Below are positions 9,007-17,073 of a stretch of DNA of 64,000 bases, piece by piece. The stretch is from contig JBMNIQ010000002.1 of the NCBI GenBank assembly GCA_050951095.1, positions 372,001 to 436,000 on the forward strand, read 5' to 3'. Within the stretch, counting starts at the first letter, position 1. Every line of letters begins with the position of its first letter. Source of the stretch: UMGS1519 sp050951095. Its GTDB lineage: Bacteria > Actinomycetota > Coriobacteriia > Coriobacteriales > Eggerthellaceae. A model generated the notes under the pieces. The model ran no database searches. It was not told the origin of the DNA and saw nothing but the letters and a program-made list of their open reading frames with translations. A program made the translations under genes and the position numbers.

Positions 9007-9801
9007 CTACTTATCGGCGCTGCCGCGCAGCTGCATGTTGTAGACGTTGTCCATGAGCATCTTCTTGGGCAGGAACGGCGTCATCGGCATGAAGGCCTTC
9101 TGCGCACCCACCAGGCCGACGGTCACGTTGAGTTCGCCCTTCAGCATGCCGTCGCAGCCTGCCTGGGCAACTGGCGTGGGGTCCGTGGCCTTGACGAACA
9201 GGGCCGTGTCGCCCAGCCCGCCGGCGTTTGCGAAGCCGGTGGACATGGCGCCCGGCATCAGGCAGGTCGCGGTGACGCCGGTGTCCTTCAACTCGCGCCA
9301 CAGGGCATTCGAGAAGCTGGTCATGTAGGCCTTCGTGGCGTAATAGACGGCCTGCAGGGGCCCGGGCATGACGGCGGCAGTGGAGCTTACGTTCAGCACC
9401 TTGCCGCTGCCGCGCTGAATCATGTCGGGAAGGAACAGCTTCAGCATGCGCGTGGGCGTTTCCACGTTCACGGCGATCATGGACAGATCCTGGTCCATGG
9501 TGCGTTCGCGGGCGAAGTCGCCCTGGCCGCCGAAGCCGGCGTTGTTGATGAGCACGTCGGGCAGCCAGCCGTTCTCCTTGCAGGTGTCGTAGACGGTCTG
9601 CGCCGCTTCGGGCTTTGAGAGGTCGACGGCAATGGTGCGGACCTCCACGCCGTATGCCGCATGGGTTGCGGCTGCCTGCTCTTCGAGTTTCTGGGGGTTG
9701 CGGCCCACCAGGATAAGGTCGCCGCCCGTCTTCGCATGGATGTTGACAAAGCAGGTCCCAAGGCCGCCGTACGATCCGGTGATAAGCGCGAGGTTCTTCA
9801 T
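9007..9801 (-). CDS. Short-chain dehydrogenase/reductase (classical SDR)
   Basis: A 264-aa Rossmann-fold oxidoreductase with the TGSYGGLG nucleotide-binding turn at the N-terminus, NNAG, catalytic serine in VSSTAA and YYATK as YxxxK. Start taken at ATG 9801 because GGAAGGA precedes it and the Rossmann strand begins at once; the frame extends 34 codons upstream without a site. The relatives it recalls are 3-oxoacyl-ACP or steroid-type dehydrogenases, but substrate cannot be set. It lies between TetR and AraC regulators, all on the minus strand, so either may control it. Confidence 0.9.
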   Translation of the reverse strand: MKNLALITGSYGGLGTCFVNIHAKTGGDLILVGRNPQKLEEQAAATHAAYGVEVRTIAVDLSKPEAAQTVYDTCKENGWLPDVLINNAGFGGQGDFARERTMDQDLSMIAVNVETPTRMLKLFLPDMIQRGSGKVLNVSSTAAVMPGPLQAVYYATKAYMTSFSNALWRELKDTGVTATCLMPGAMSTGFANAGGLGDTALFVKATDPTPVAQAGCDGMLKGELNVTVGLVGAQKAFMPMTPFLPKKMLMDNVYNMQLRGSADK

Positions 9802-9972
9802 GGGTTGGTCCTTCCAGTTGCGCGGCGCCGTTGCCGCTTCTCCGTAGCTGATGAGGCGATAATACGGACCCGGAAGAATCTGCAGAACATCACAACGCGC
9901 CAACCTGCTATCAATTCGCGCCAGGTGTCATCTGGGGCCGAATGCGGGCGGGTGCGCCAGGTGCGCCAGACA

Positions 9973-10491
9973 TCAGCGGTACTGCTTCTCCACGATGCCG
10001 TAGAGGATGCGGCCCAGCTCGTCCGGCGGCAGCGTGCAGCCGTCGTCCAGCCACCCGCGGATCACGCCCAGGGCGCCCTCCACGTTGTAGCGGTACAGGA
10101 CGGGGAACGTCTTTTCGTCGTACGTGCCGCGTTCCTTCAGGATGGCCTTCATCTGGTCGGCCATGCGCTCGACGGTCTCCTGGATGAAGCTGCTCTGCAG
10201 GCGGGAGTGGAAAAACTCCTGGTAGAATGCCTGATTCTCATAGATGACGTGCAACATGCGGAAGCGGTCGGCAGCCATGTCGCCCGACTCGAACGATTGC
10301 TCCACCAGTTCGCGTTCCATGTCCCCGTACAGGTCGTAGACATCCTGGTAGTTGCGGTAGAACGTGGTGCGGTTGATGTCCGCCTTCTGGCACAGTTCCT
10401 TCACCGTCACCTTGTCAAGGTGCTTCTGCTGCAGCAGCTCGGACAGCGCCTGCTTCAGCACCATCCGCGTGTATTTTTGCCTTCGATCCAT
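9973..10491 (-). CDS. TetR/AcrR-family transcriptional regulator
   Basis: A 172-aa repressor-type protein. The N-terminal helix-turn-helix is VTVKELCQKADINRTTFYRNY (about 28-48), followed by an all-helical ligand/dimer domain. ATG at 10491 follows GGAGGAAAAGC. It is divergent from the epimerase-like gene at 10663; the 171-bp gap carries both promoters and a perfect 14-bp palindrome that overlaps this gene's own -35 box. That suggests autorepression and control of the divergent reductase. Confidence 0.92.
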   Translation of the reverse strand: MDRRQKYTRMVLKQALSELLQQKHLDKVTVKELCQKADINRTTFYRNYQDVYDLYGDMERELVEQSFESGDMAADRFRMLHVIYENQAFYQEFFHSRLQSSFIQETVERMADQMKAILKERGTYDEKTFPVLYRYNVEGALGVIRGWLDDGCTLPPDELGRILYGIVEKQYR

Positions 10492-10563
10492 GCTTTTCCT
10501 CCGTGTTGTGCATCACTGCGGCGCGCCGTGTTGCATATGTGTCAGCGGCGGGCGGATTGCCTC

Positions 10564-10593
10564 TTGTGCGCGGTTTCTGCCGCACAGTATAGT
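10564..10593 (+). promoter_or_regulatory. Predicted promoter for the epimerase-like reductase
   Basis: TTGTGC at 10564-10569 and TATAGT at 10588-10593, 18 bp apart. The palindrome at 10611-10624 lies just downstream, about where a bound repressor would block the start. Confidence 0.5.
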
Positions 10594-10614
10594 GAACGCA
10601 GGTTACATACGCAA
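10586..10614 (-). promoter_or_regulatory. Predicted promoter of the tetR gene
   Basis: On the minus strand TTGCGT (10609-10614) and TATACT (10586-10591) are separated by exactly 17 bp. The -35 box lies partly inside the palindrome at 10611-10624. Confidence 0.6.
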
Positions 10615-10624
10615 CATATGTTGC
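10611..10624. promoter_or_regulatory. Palindromic operator, probable TetR site
   Basis: GCAACATATGTTGC is a perfect 14-bp palindrome in the divergent intergenic region. A half-site-like TTGCATATG occurs near 10531-10539. Its place at the tetR -35 box and downstream of the opposite -10 box is the usual geometry for autoregulated divergent pairs. Confidence 0.65.
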
Positions 10625-10662
10625 ACAAATAACAACGCAACGCGACAACGGAGGAGCACGCC

Positions 10663-11718
10663 ATGGCAGCACAGGCGAAAGCACAGACGACGCAGATGAA
10701 CGCGCAGGACAAGCACGGCAAGACCGTCTTGGTCACCGGAGGGACGGGCTTCCTTGCCGGCTGGGTGATTCGGTACCTTCTGGAAGACGGCTATGCGGTA
10801 CGCGCCACGGTGCGTGCCATGAAGAAGTCGGGCAAGGTTGTGGACATGCTTCAGGCCGAAGGCGTTCCGACCGAGCGGCTTTCGTTCGCGGTGGCGGATC
10901 TGGGAAGCCCCGACGGTTGGGCGGAAGCCATGCGCGGCGTGGACGCCGTCATCCACACGGCCTCGCCCCTGGGCGGCGACAACATGGACGACCCGACCCT
11001 TATCCCGGTGGCAGTCGAAGGCGTGGAGCATGTGATCGGCGCTGCCGTGGCAGCCGGCATCCCGAAAGTGGTCATGACCAGCTCGGAAGCGGCGGACTAT
11101 CCCGACAAGAAGGACCCGAACCCGGCCGTGAACGAGGACTTCTGGACAGACGAGCACAACCGCTGGGCCACGAAGTACCAGATCTCGAAGCTCAAGGCCG
11201 ATCAGCGCGCCTGGGAAATCGTGGACGCGCAGGAGAAGACGCAGCTTGCCACCATCCTGCCCGGCGCCATCCTGGGGCCGAACATGGGCGGGCGCGCCAG
11301 CAGCACGGACCAGATCTTCATGTCCCTCCTGACCGGCAGCCCCAGCCCGAACGTGATCTACCCCGTGGCCGACGTGCGCGATCTGGCGCGGCTGCATATT
11401 CTGGCCATGGAGAACCCCAAGGCGAACGGCAAGCGCTTCATTGCGGAGTCCGAGGAGATGACCATGCCGGAGATGGCCCGCATCCTGAAGGGGGCGTATC
11501 CGGACTACAAGGTGAGCACCACGGTCGTTCCCGACTTCCTCATCGGGCTTATGGCGCACTTCCAGCCTGCCATGAAGGTGCTGAACACCATGATCGGCCT
11601 GCGCTACCACCGCGATGCGTCGCGCGCCCGCAAGCTGCTAGGGTGGAATCCGCGTCCGGCGAAGCAGACCGTGCTCGATGCCGCGGCGTACCTGGTGAAG
11701 AACGGGCTCGTGAAATAA
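10663..11718 (+). CDS. NAD(P)-dependent epimerase/dihydroflavonol-4-reductase-like protein
   Basis: A 351-aa extended SDR. It has VLVTGGTGFLAG as the dinucleotide-binding motif (about 22-33), HTASP after strand 4, serine in TSSEAA, and YQISK as the YxxxK pair. The C-terminal part (KLLGWNPRP) matches the DFR/epimerase group. Such enzymes reduce or epimerise carbonyl substrates with NAD(P)H; the true substrate is unknown. ATG at 10663 follows CGGAGGAG. The first 15 or so residues are a polar extension before the fold. Probably repressed by the divergent TetR protein. Confidence 0.9.
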   Translation: MAAQAKAQTTQMNAQDKHGKTVLVTGGTGFLAGWVIRYLLEDGYAVRATVRAMKKSGKVVDMLQAEGVPTERLSFAVADLGSPDGWAEAMRGVDAVIHTASPLGGDNMDDPTLIPVAVEGVEHVIGAAVAAGIPKVVMTSSEAADYPDKKDPNPAVNEDFWTDEHNRWATKYQISKLKADQRAWEIVDAQEKTQLATILPGAILGPNMGGRASSTDQIFMSLLTGSPSPNVIYPVADVRDLARLHILAMENPKANGKRFIAESEEMTMPEMARILKGAYPDYKVSTTVVPDFLIGLMAHFQPAMKVLNTMIGLRYHRDASRARKLLGWNPRPAKQTVLDAAAYLVKNGLVK

Positions 11719-11815
11719 GGCGCAGCGGCGCAGCGGCCTAGGTTTGCGTTTCCGTTCGCTGGTGCGCCGCTTGCGCCCGCGCGGCAGTGCGGGGTGGTGC
11801 GGGTTCGGCCCCGCC

Positions 11816-12577
11816 TCAGCGGTCGGCGGGATCGTGCGCGCAGTAAACGCCCGCGCAGTGTTCATCGGCAGCTTCGCGCTTGATCCATGCCAAGCAGGAC
11901 CGCATGTTGTCGGCGTTGTACAACGGGCCGGGCAGCAGGCCCTTCTCCCACGAATCCCGGCTGTAGCCGTTGTCGCCCACGAGCAGGGCAAACGTGTACT
12001 CGGTAGATGACGCTGCCGGCACTGTGGGTGGGCGTGAGATAGGCCGTGACGCTGCCGTCGCCGAACAGGTCGGCGGACAGGCCGAACGGGGCGGCATCGT
12101 CCTGTGCGAAATCGATAAGCTTGTAGCTGCGCCCTTCGGGCAGGCTGCCGTAGCGCATCTTCTTCTTGTGCGCGTAGGCCACTTCCGCTTCGGACGCGTA
12201 GACGGTCAGGCTTTTCGGGGAGTCGTGCAGGCCGGAGACGTGGTCGCAATCCAGGCGCGTCATCAGGACGGCGTCGATGGGTTTCCCCTCCAGCTGGTGG
12301 ATGGCCGCTTCGGGGCATCCATGACCGGTTCGCTTGCGAACCACAGGCCGAAGCCCAGGTGGCGCAGCGGATGGTCCACCACCTGCACGCTCCACCCGGT
12401 ATCAACCAGCAGGCTATGGCCCGCCACTTGCACGTAGAAGCATTTCACGGGCACTTTGATGCGCTTGCTCCGCCGCTGGAACAGGCCCGTGTAGGCCAGG
12501 CCGAAGCGGTGCGTGCTGCGGTCGGGCACGGCGCTTGATACCAGCGTCCATCCCGTCCGCACGGTCTGAATGTTCAT
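11816..12577 (-). pseudogene. Metallo-beta-lactamase-fold hydrolase gene, two frameshifts
   Basis: Three overlapping frames together encode one AHL-lactonase-like MBL protein. The first part starts at ATG 12577 after AAAGGAGCG and reads to about SEPVMDA. The second begins near CPEAAIHQLEG after a shift around 12312-12318 and holds the metal-site segment MTRLDCDHVSGL. The third picks up after a shift around 11998-12005 as EYTFALLVGDNGYSRDSW and stops at 11816. The usual HxHxDH appears as TRLDCDH, so the first histidine is replaced as well. Either the gene is decaying or the assembly has two single-base errors; neighbouring genes are intact, which favours real decay. Confidence 0.75.
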
Positions 12578-12828
12578 CGGCGCTCCTTTTACGCTCTGCC
12601 GAATATGCACGCGGCCATTCTAGGGCTTTCGGTTAACGGTTCCCTTACGCGTGCCCGTTCTGCGTGCGAAGGCATCATGCGCTCGGGGTGCGGCGGGTGT
12701 CCGACGGGGGCCTGCGCGAAAGCAGCATGCGTCTGCCGCATTGCGGTCGGCAGCCATTGCACAGCGCGGCGTCTGCTGCGCGGTTTACCATGGGGCTGAT
12801 GAACAACACCGAGTGAAAGGAACGAACC

Positions 12829-13383
12829 ATGACGGTTGAACTTGAAGCGAAGAACGTCGCGATGATGCCGGAGGGCGTCTACATCATTGGCACGTACGAT
12901 GAAAACGGCGTGCCGAATGCCATGAACGCGGCATGGGGCGTGCAGTCGGGCTCCGAGGAGATCACGTTCTTCCTGGGAGCGCACAAGACTACCGAGAACC
13001 TGCAGAAGACGGGCGCGTTCACCGTTGCGTTCGGCACCGTGGATACTGAGACGATCTCCGACTATTTCGGCATCGGGAAGGGCGCGAAGGTCAACAAGAT
13101 CGAGAAGGCGGGCGTGCACGTGCACAAGAGCGAGCATGTGAACGCGCCAATCATCGAGGAGTATCCGCTCACGCTGGAGTGCACGGTGAAAAGCTTCGAC
13201 CCGAATACGGGCGTCCTGGTGGGCACGGTTGTTGCCGAGCAGGCGGACGAGTCCATCCTGACGGACGGCCTCGTGGACGCGGGCAAGCTCAAGCCGATCG
13301 TGTTCGATATGGCTACCCGCAGCTATCGCGTCGTAGGCGACGTGGTGGGCCAGGCTTGGCACGACGGTCTGGCGCTGCAGTAA
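12829..13383 (+). CDS. Flavin reductase-like / FMN-binding split-barrel protein
   Basis: A 184-aa cytoplasmic protein of the flavin reductase-like split-barrel family. It contains the N-terminal PEGVYIIGTYDENGVPNAM segment, TFFLGAHKTTENL, and the later EYPLTLECTV strand. Members bind FMN and reduce flavin or transfer electrons, often in anaerobes under low redox. ATG at 12829 follows GAAAGGAACG. It stands alone and ends at a strong terminator; partner unknown. Confidence 0.85.
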   Translation: MTVELEAKNVAMMPEGVYIIGTYDENGVPNAMNAAWGVQSGSEEITFFLGAHKTTENLQKTGAFTVAFGTVDTETISDYFGIGKGAKVNKIEKAGVHVHKSEHVNAPIIEEYPLTLECTVKSFDPNTGVLVGTVVAEQADESILTDGLVDAGKLKPIVFDMATRSYRVVGDVVGQAWHDGLALQ

Positions 13384-13454
13384 GCAACGCGGTGAAATCT
13401 CCCTGCCGGGAAGGCGGGCGTACAAGCGCTTAGCTGCGCTGCCGCAGTGAATTC

Positions 13455-13496
13455 GGCCGCGCCGTCCACGGATGCAGTGGGCGGCGCGGCCCTTTT
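13455..13496 (+). terminator. Rho-independent terminator after the flavin reductase-like gene
   Basis: Perfect 10-bp stem GGCCGCGCCG (13455-13464) with CGGCGCGGCC (13482-13491), followed by TTTT at 13493-13496. Confidence 0.8.
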
Positions 13497-13600
13497 CCGT
13501 GATTTTCGGGCCATAACATGTGGCCAACAGTGCTATGCGCTCCTTGCTTTCGCGAGGGGGCGCATCTCAATGGGGAAACCGCCATAAAAGGGAGAACATC

Positions 13601-13803
13601 ATGAATATTGCGAAACGGGTGCTGCCTGCATCTTGGCTCTTGCATTGATGCTGCTGGCCGTCTGCGGCGCGTCGCCGCCGCGCGCCTACGCCGACGATGC
13701 CTCGTCTGCGGGCAGGGTGTACGAAATCAAGAACAACGTGTCCGGCTTGGTGGAAGATTCCCAGGTCAGCCAACAGCCTTACAGCTTTCCGGCGCCACGA
13801 TGA
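13601..13803 (+). pseudogene. Frameshifted secreted peptide/surface-protein remnant
   Basis: A strong ribosome binding site (AAAAGGGAGAAC) precedes ATG 13601, which reads MNIAKRVL and then hits TGA after 15 codons. From about 13624 another frame gives ACILALALMLLAVCGA, then RAYADDASSAGRVYEIKNN, ending in TGA at 13801. Joined, they form a signal peptide with cleavage after AYA plus about 35 residues. The core closely resembles the leader of the surface protein at 17074 (ACVLAIAAFMLAVCA then DASSSEQVYVNG). So this looks like the frameshifted, truncated start of a related secreted protein. A very small secreted peptide is the alternative. Confidence 0.55.
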
Positions 13804-13961
13804 ATCCCGACAGTTATCAGGACATCCTGTTGGTGGAGTGGACTGGCACGCTTCCGTTCTTGGTGGGCTTGCTTGTCGTACTTGCCGCAGCTGCGGGCGG
13901 AATGCGCGCCGCTCAGCCTTCGTCGACCACGATGTCCTCGACGGGCTCCACATGCAAGTAG
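13800..13961 (+). CDS. Small membrane protein or remnant, overlapping the preceding frame
   Basis: An ATGA overlap links this 53-codon frame to the remnant before it. It encodes MNPDSYQDILLVEWTG followed by one hydrophobic helix (about 17-34), then a polar tail that is antisense to the last 49 bp of the histidine kinase gene. It may be a genuine translationally coupled mini-protein or just the tail of the decayed surface gene. No family recognised. Confidence 0.3.
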   Translation: MNPDSYQDILLVEWTGTLPFLVGLLVVLAAAAGGMRAAQPSSTTMSSTGSTCK

Positions 13962-15817
13962 ACGGACGACGTGAACACGCCGTCCTCGGCTTCGAAGCGC
14001 GCCCCGCCCCGATACTTTTCGGCCGTCTGCCTCACGGACTGCAGGCCGATGCCGCCGTTCGCGCTCTGCGACACGAACGAGCCGTTCGCGTCGCGCTGCA
14101 CGGTCTCGTAGCTGTTGTCCTGCACGATGGTCACGATGCCGTTCGCCGTGCGCCCGCGCAGGCGCACGAACGCGGCGTCCGCATCGCTCGGGTGTGCGCG
14201 GCATACGGCCGCAGCGGCACGCACGGCATTCTCCATCAGGTTGCCTACGATGCCGGCCAGGTCGTTCTCCTGGGCGGTCGTCAGGTCGCGCGGCACGTCC
14301 AGCTTCGCGTCCACGCGCTGCACGCCCTGGGCGCGCGCGGCATCCAGGTAGTACTGCACCACGGCGTTGATGGCGAAGTTCGTGCAGAAGCGATGCGTGC
14401 GGTCGCCTTCGGGAATAGCGGCGCTGATCTCGTCCAGGTACGACTCCAGCTTCGCCCGGTCGCCTTCCTCGTTGTAACCGCGGATCACGGCCAGCTGGTG
14501 CTTGAAATCATGGCGCTGCCGGCGGATCTCGTTGCTCGTGTCGATGATGGCGCGGTTCTGCTTGCGCTCCGCCTCGGCGCGCTTCGTGATCAGCGCAATG
14601 CGGTGGCGCATGTCCTGCGCGGCCAGGCGCTCTTCGATCATGCCCTTCAGGTACACGCCGCTGATCACAATCAGCGACACGGTGAAGACCACGGCGCCAA
14701 TCTCGCAGAACAGCATTTCCGGCACCACGCGCCAGGCGTAGTAATTCGCAAGCTCCAGCCCCAGGAACACGTCAAAGATCAGCACGACGGCCAGATAGTA
14801 GGCCTTGAAGGCCGAAAACTCCGTGCGCTTGCGCACCAGCGACACGGCAAGGTATGCCGTCATCAGGCCGAACAGCGAGATGCTGACTGCGTAGTAGACG
14901 AACAGGCTCTCGGAGAACTGCCAGATGCCCGCCAGCTGCAGCACAATGGCCGCCAGTGCGAACAGCTCGCTTGCGCGGCACAGGATGAACGGCAGCTTAT
15001 CTTCCGGGCGGCCGATCACGATGCGCGTCAGGTGCGTGAGCGGGATCAACAGCGTGAACAGGCCTATGTAGGTCATCAGGTGCAGCGTGACGGGGCGCTT
15101 GATGATCACCGATGTCAAGTCGCATTCGCCCACCGACCACATGCCGATGCACGCGCAGAACATGCCCAGCCAGGCGAGGATGGCGCTGCTCTCGTCGATG
15201 CGGCGCACGGCCAGCCCCATCAGGGCGAACACGAGTCCCAGCGCAATGAGCGTCTCGCCGAACGAGAATGCGAAGCCCATCTGCGAGAACAGCATCACGC
15301 GCACGGCGTCGAACGATCCGTACACCATGGATGTCAGCCGCAGACCCCAGTATTTGTTCGGCACCGTGTAGACAATCGACACGTTCGCCGGACCGCTTTG
15401 CCCGGCAACGAGCGCGATGGAATTGAACGGCGGCGGGTCGGAAAGGAACGAAGGATACGTGCCGGGCGCGCCGTAGCTGTCTTCCAAGTTGCCGTTCACG
15501 TACAGCTTGTAGGGGGCGTAGAACGTGTTCACGTACAGGGACGCCTCGTTGCCCAGCTCCACGTCCGCGGAAAGCGTCACGGTCCAGCCGGGCTGCAGGC
15601 CATGCAGGTCGTCGGGCGTGGACACGGTTGCGGGGTAGCCTTCAACCTTGTTGCCGTCCGCGTCCCGCACCGTCATGTGCCACGTGCTGATTGTCTGCGT
15701 GCCCTGCTGCACGTCGTTGCTCTCCGAGGTGTAGGCGCTCGAGACAACAAGCGCGAACACCACGGCGGCGAACACGCAGCACAGCAGCACTGCAGTGCCG
15801 CGCGTTCTAGCTTTCAT
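13913..15817 (-). CDS. GHKL sensor histidine kinase with N-terminal extracytoplasmic domain (AgrC/LytS-like class)
   Basis: A 634-aa membrane kinase. An N-terminal helix (about 8-28) is followed by an extracytoplasmic beta-rich region (about 30-185). A bundle of about seven helices comes next (about 200-420), then a cytoplasmic part with RRQRHDFKHQLAVI as phospho-acceptor region. The ATP-binding GHKL fold has GNLMENAVRAA, QDNSYE and GGIGLQSV. ATG 15817 is used because the frame's longer start has no site and the first helix begins right there; it overlaps the LytTR gene stop by 11 bp. This kind of kinase often responds to peptides or envelope signals. The flanking surface-protein genes are plausible targets of its partner regulator. 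Confidence 0.88.
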   Translation of the reverse strand: MKARTRGTAVLLCCVFAAVVFALVVSSAYTSESNDVQQGTQTISTWHMTVRDADGNKVEGYPATVSTPDDLHGLQPGWTVTLSADVELGNEASLYVNTFYAPYKLYVNGNLEDSYGAPGTYPSFLSDPPPFNSIALVAGQSGPANVSIVYTVPNKYWGLRLTSMVYGSFDAVRVMLFSQMGFAFSFGETLIALGLVFALMGLAVRRIDESSAILAWLGMFCACIGMWSVGECDLTSVIIKRPVTLHLMTYIGLFTLLIPLTHLTRIVIGRPEDKLPFILCRASELFALAAIVLQLAGIWQFSESLFVYYAVSISLFGLMTAYLAVSLVRKRTEFSAFKAYYLAVVLIFDVFLGLELANYYAWRVVPEMLFCEIGAVVFTVSLIVISGVYLKGMIEERLAAQDMRHRIALITKRAEAERKQNRAIIDTSNEIRRQRHDFKHQLAVIRGYNEEGDRAKLESYLDEISAAIPEGDRTHRFCTNFAINAVVQYYLDAARAQGVQRVDAKLDVPRDLTTAQENDLAGIVGNLMENAVRAAAAVCRAHPSDADAAFVRLRGRTANGIVTIVQDNSYETVQRDANGSFVSQSANGGIGLQSVRQTAEKYRGGARFEAEDGVFTSSVYLHVEPVEDIVVDEG

Positions 15818-16580
15818 CTGCGGCGTCCTTCTTCCGCGCCATGGCGAACATCCAGTCTTCCCAGGCCGTGCGCGTGCGGGACAGCCAACCGCGGCGGATG
15901 AATGCCGTGTTCCCGCCATACAGCGCAACGCTCATGGTGTCGGAGTCGATGTCCTGCACCAGCGCCAGGTTCACCAGGTAGCTGTGGTGGCAGCGCAGGA
16001 ACTGCGGGTTCGCAAGCTTCTCCTCCAACTGGTCCAGCCGGCCGCGTACGCGCAGCGTGCGCCCGTCGACCATCGTCAGCGTGAAGTAGTGGCCGCTCTG
16101 TTCGGCGAATACCAGCTGGTCGGGGCAGACGGTCACGTCCTTGCGGCTCACGCGCACCTGAAGGCCGGGGCGCTTGAGCTTCGCTTCGTGAGCGTGCGCC
16201 AGCACGTCGTACACGGCTTCGGCCTGAACGGGCTTCGTCAGGTACTGGCTCACGTTCAGCCGATAGCCGTCAAGCGCGAAGTCCGTGCTGTTCGTGGTGA
16301 AGACCACCGGCACCAGCGGATCCACGCGTCGCAGGGCCGCCACGGCCTCGATGCCGCAGGGCGTTTCGGGGGCGTCCGGTTCGCCTTCCGCATCCGGTTC
16401 CGCCATGAAGATGTCCATGAACACCAGGTCGTAGATGCCGGGCGTGTAGGCCCGCACGAAATCACGCGCTTGCACGTACGTTGTGATGGATGCGTTGAAC
16501 GGGGCCTTGCGAATAATGCCCATCAGCCGGCGCGTGTCGGCGCGGCGGTCCTCGCAGATGGCAACATTCAGGGTGTTCAT
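15807..16580 (-). CDS. LytTR-family response regulator
   Basis: A 257-aa regulator: receiver domain with E10, D11 and phospho-acceptor D56 in LVFMDIFM, a lysine in YLTKPV, and a C-terminal LytTR DNA-binding domain (about 150-245) containing FAEQSGHYFTL, LRVRGRL and CHHSYLVN. About 14 extra acidic, Gly/Pro-containing residues (EPDAEGEPDAPETPCG) interrupt the receiver after D56. ATG 16580 follows GGAGGGAG. It is first in an operon with the GHKL kinase. LytTR proteins control extracellular products, and the divergent surface protein at 17074 is the nearest candidate target. Confidence 0.92.
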   Translation of the reverse strand: MNTLNVAICEDRRADTRRLMGIIRKAPFNASITTYVQARDFVRAYTPGIYDLVFMDIFMAEPDAEGEPDAPETPCGIEAVAALRRVDPLVPVVFTTNSTDFALDGYRLNVSQYLTKPVQAEAVYDVLAHAHEAKLKRPGLQVRVSRKDVTVCPDQLVFAEQSGHYFTLTMVDGRTLRVRGRLDQLEEKLANPQFLRCHHSYLVNLALVQDIDSDTMSVALYGGNTAFIRRGWLSRTRTAWEDWMFAMARKKDAADES

Positions 16581-16650
16581 CGTGCACTCCCTCCTTCCGC
16601 TTGGTGCACTGGCGCCCGAAGAACAGTGGATATCCTACACGCGGAGCGGA

Positions 16651-16678
16651 AAGATAACAAACATGTCCATTTTGTCAA
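16651..16678 (-). promoter_or_regulatory. Predicted promoter of the LytTR/kinase operon
   Basis: On the minus strand a consensus TTGACA (16673-16678) stands 16 bp before TATCTT (16651-16656), about 70 bp upstream of the start codon. The rest of the 493-bp gap up to 17074 contains the leader hairpins of the divergent surface gene. Confidence 0.5.
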
Positions 16679-16892
16679 GGACGAATTCTGCCACTTTGCT
16701 GGCAGCTTTGGCATGCGGCGCGGCGGGGTGCTGCCGCGCCTGCGCCCTAGGATGAAGGCGTGGTTTTCGCGCTCCCAAGCTCTGCGGCAGAGGGTGCGGT
16801 CCACGTAAACCGGCCATGACGGCATCCGCGTGCGGCGCGGGCGCAACACACTGAATCGTTACCGCCCTCTGTTCCCAGCGGAGGACACCATG

Positions 16893-17018
16893 GGTGCGCG
16901 TCGATTTCCCCATTCCGGCGGCGCACCGTTTCCCCACGTCCGCGCCCGCGCGGAATGCCGTCGGCTGAAGGAAGGGGAATGGGATCTTGGCCCGCGTTTC
17001 CCGCGGGCTTTCCTTTTC
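16893..17018 (+). promoter_or_regulatory. Structured leader with terminator-like hairpin ahead of the surface protein
   Basis: Two hairpins lie in the untranslated region before 17074. The first pairs GGTGCGC (16893-16899) with GCGCACC (16921-16927). The second pairs GCCCGCG (16990-16996) with CGCGGGC (17002-17008) and runs into TTTCCTTTTCTTCC, resembling an intrinsic terminator. CCCATTCC near 16909-16916 can also pair with GGAATGGG near 16976-16983, an alternative fold. No plus-strand gene precedes this terminator, so attenuation of the surface gene is a reasonable inference. Confidence 0.4.
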
Positions 17019-17073
17019 TTCCTTCGATGGCGCTTCCGCATCGGGAGCGCGGTTAGGGAAAGAGGGACATAAG

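Noticed and set aside
13697..15901. 734-codon plus-strand open frame
   Set aside because: It is antisense to the GHKL kinase, has shadow-type composition (very high Gln/His/Arg/Ala), no ribosome binding site and no recognisable domain.
16590..17073. Known riboswitch class in the surface-protein leader
   Set aside because: I looked for c-di-GMP, cobalamin and T-box type conserved cores by eye and found none; only the generic terminator-like hairpin stands.
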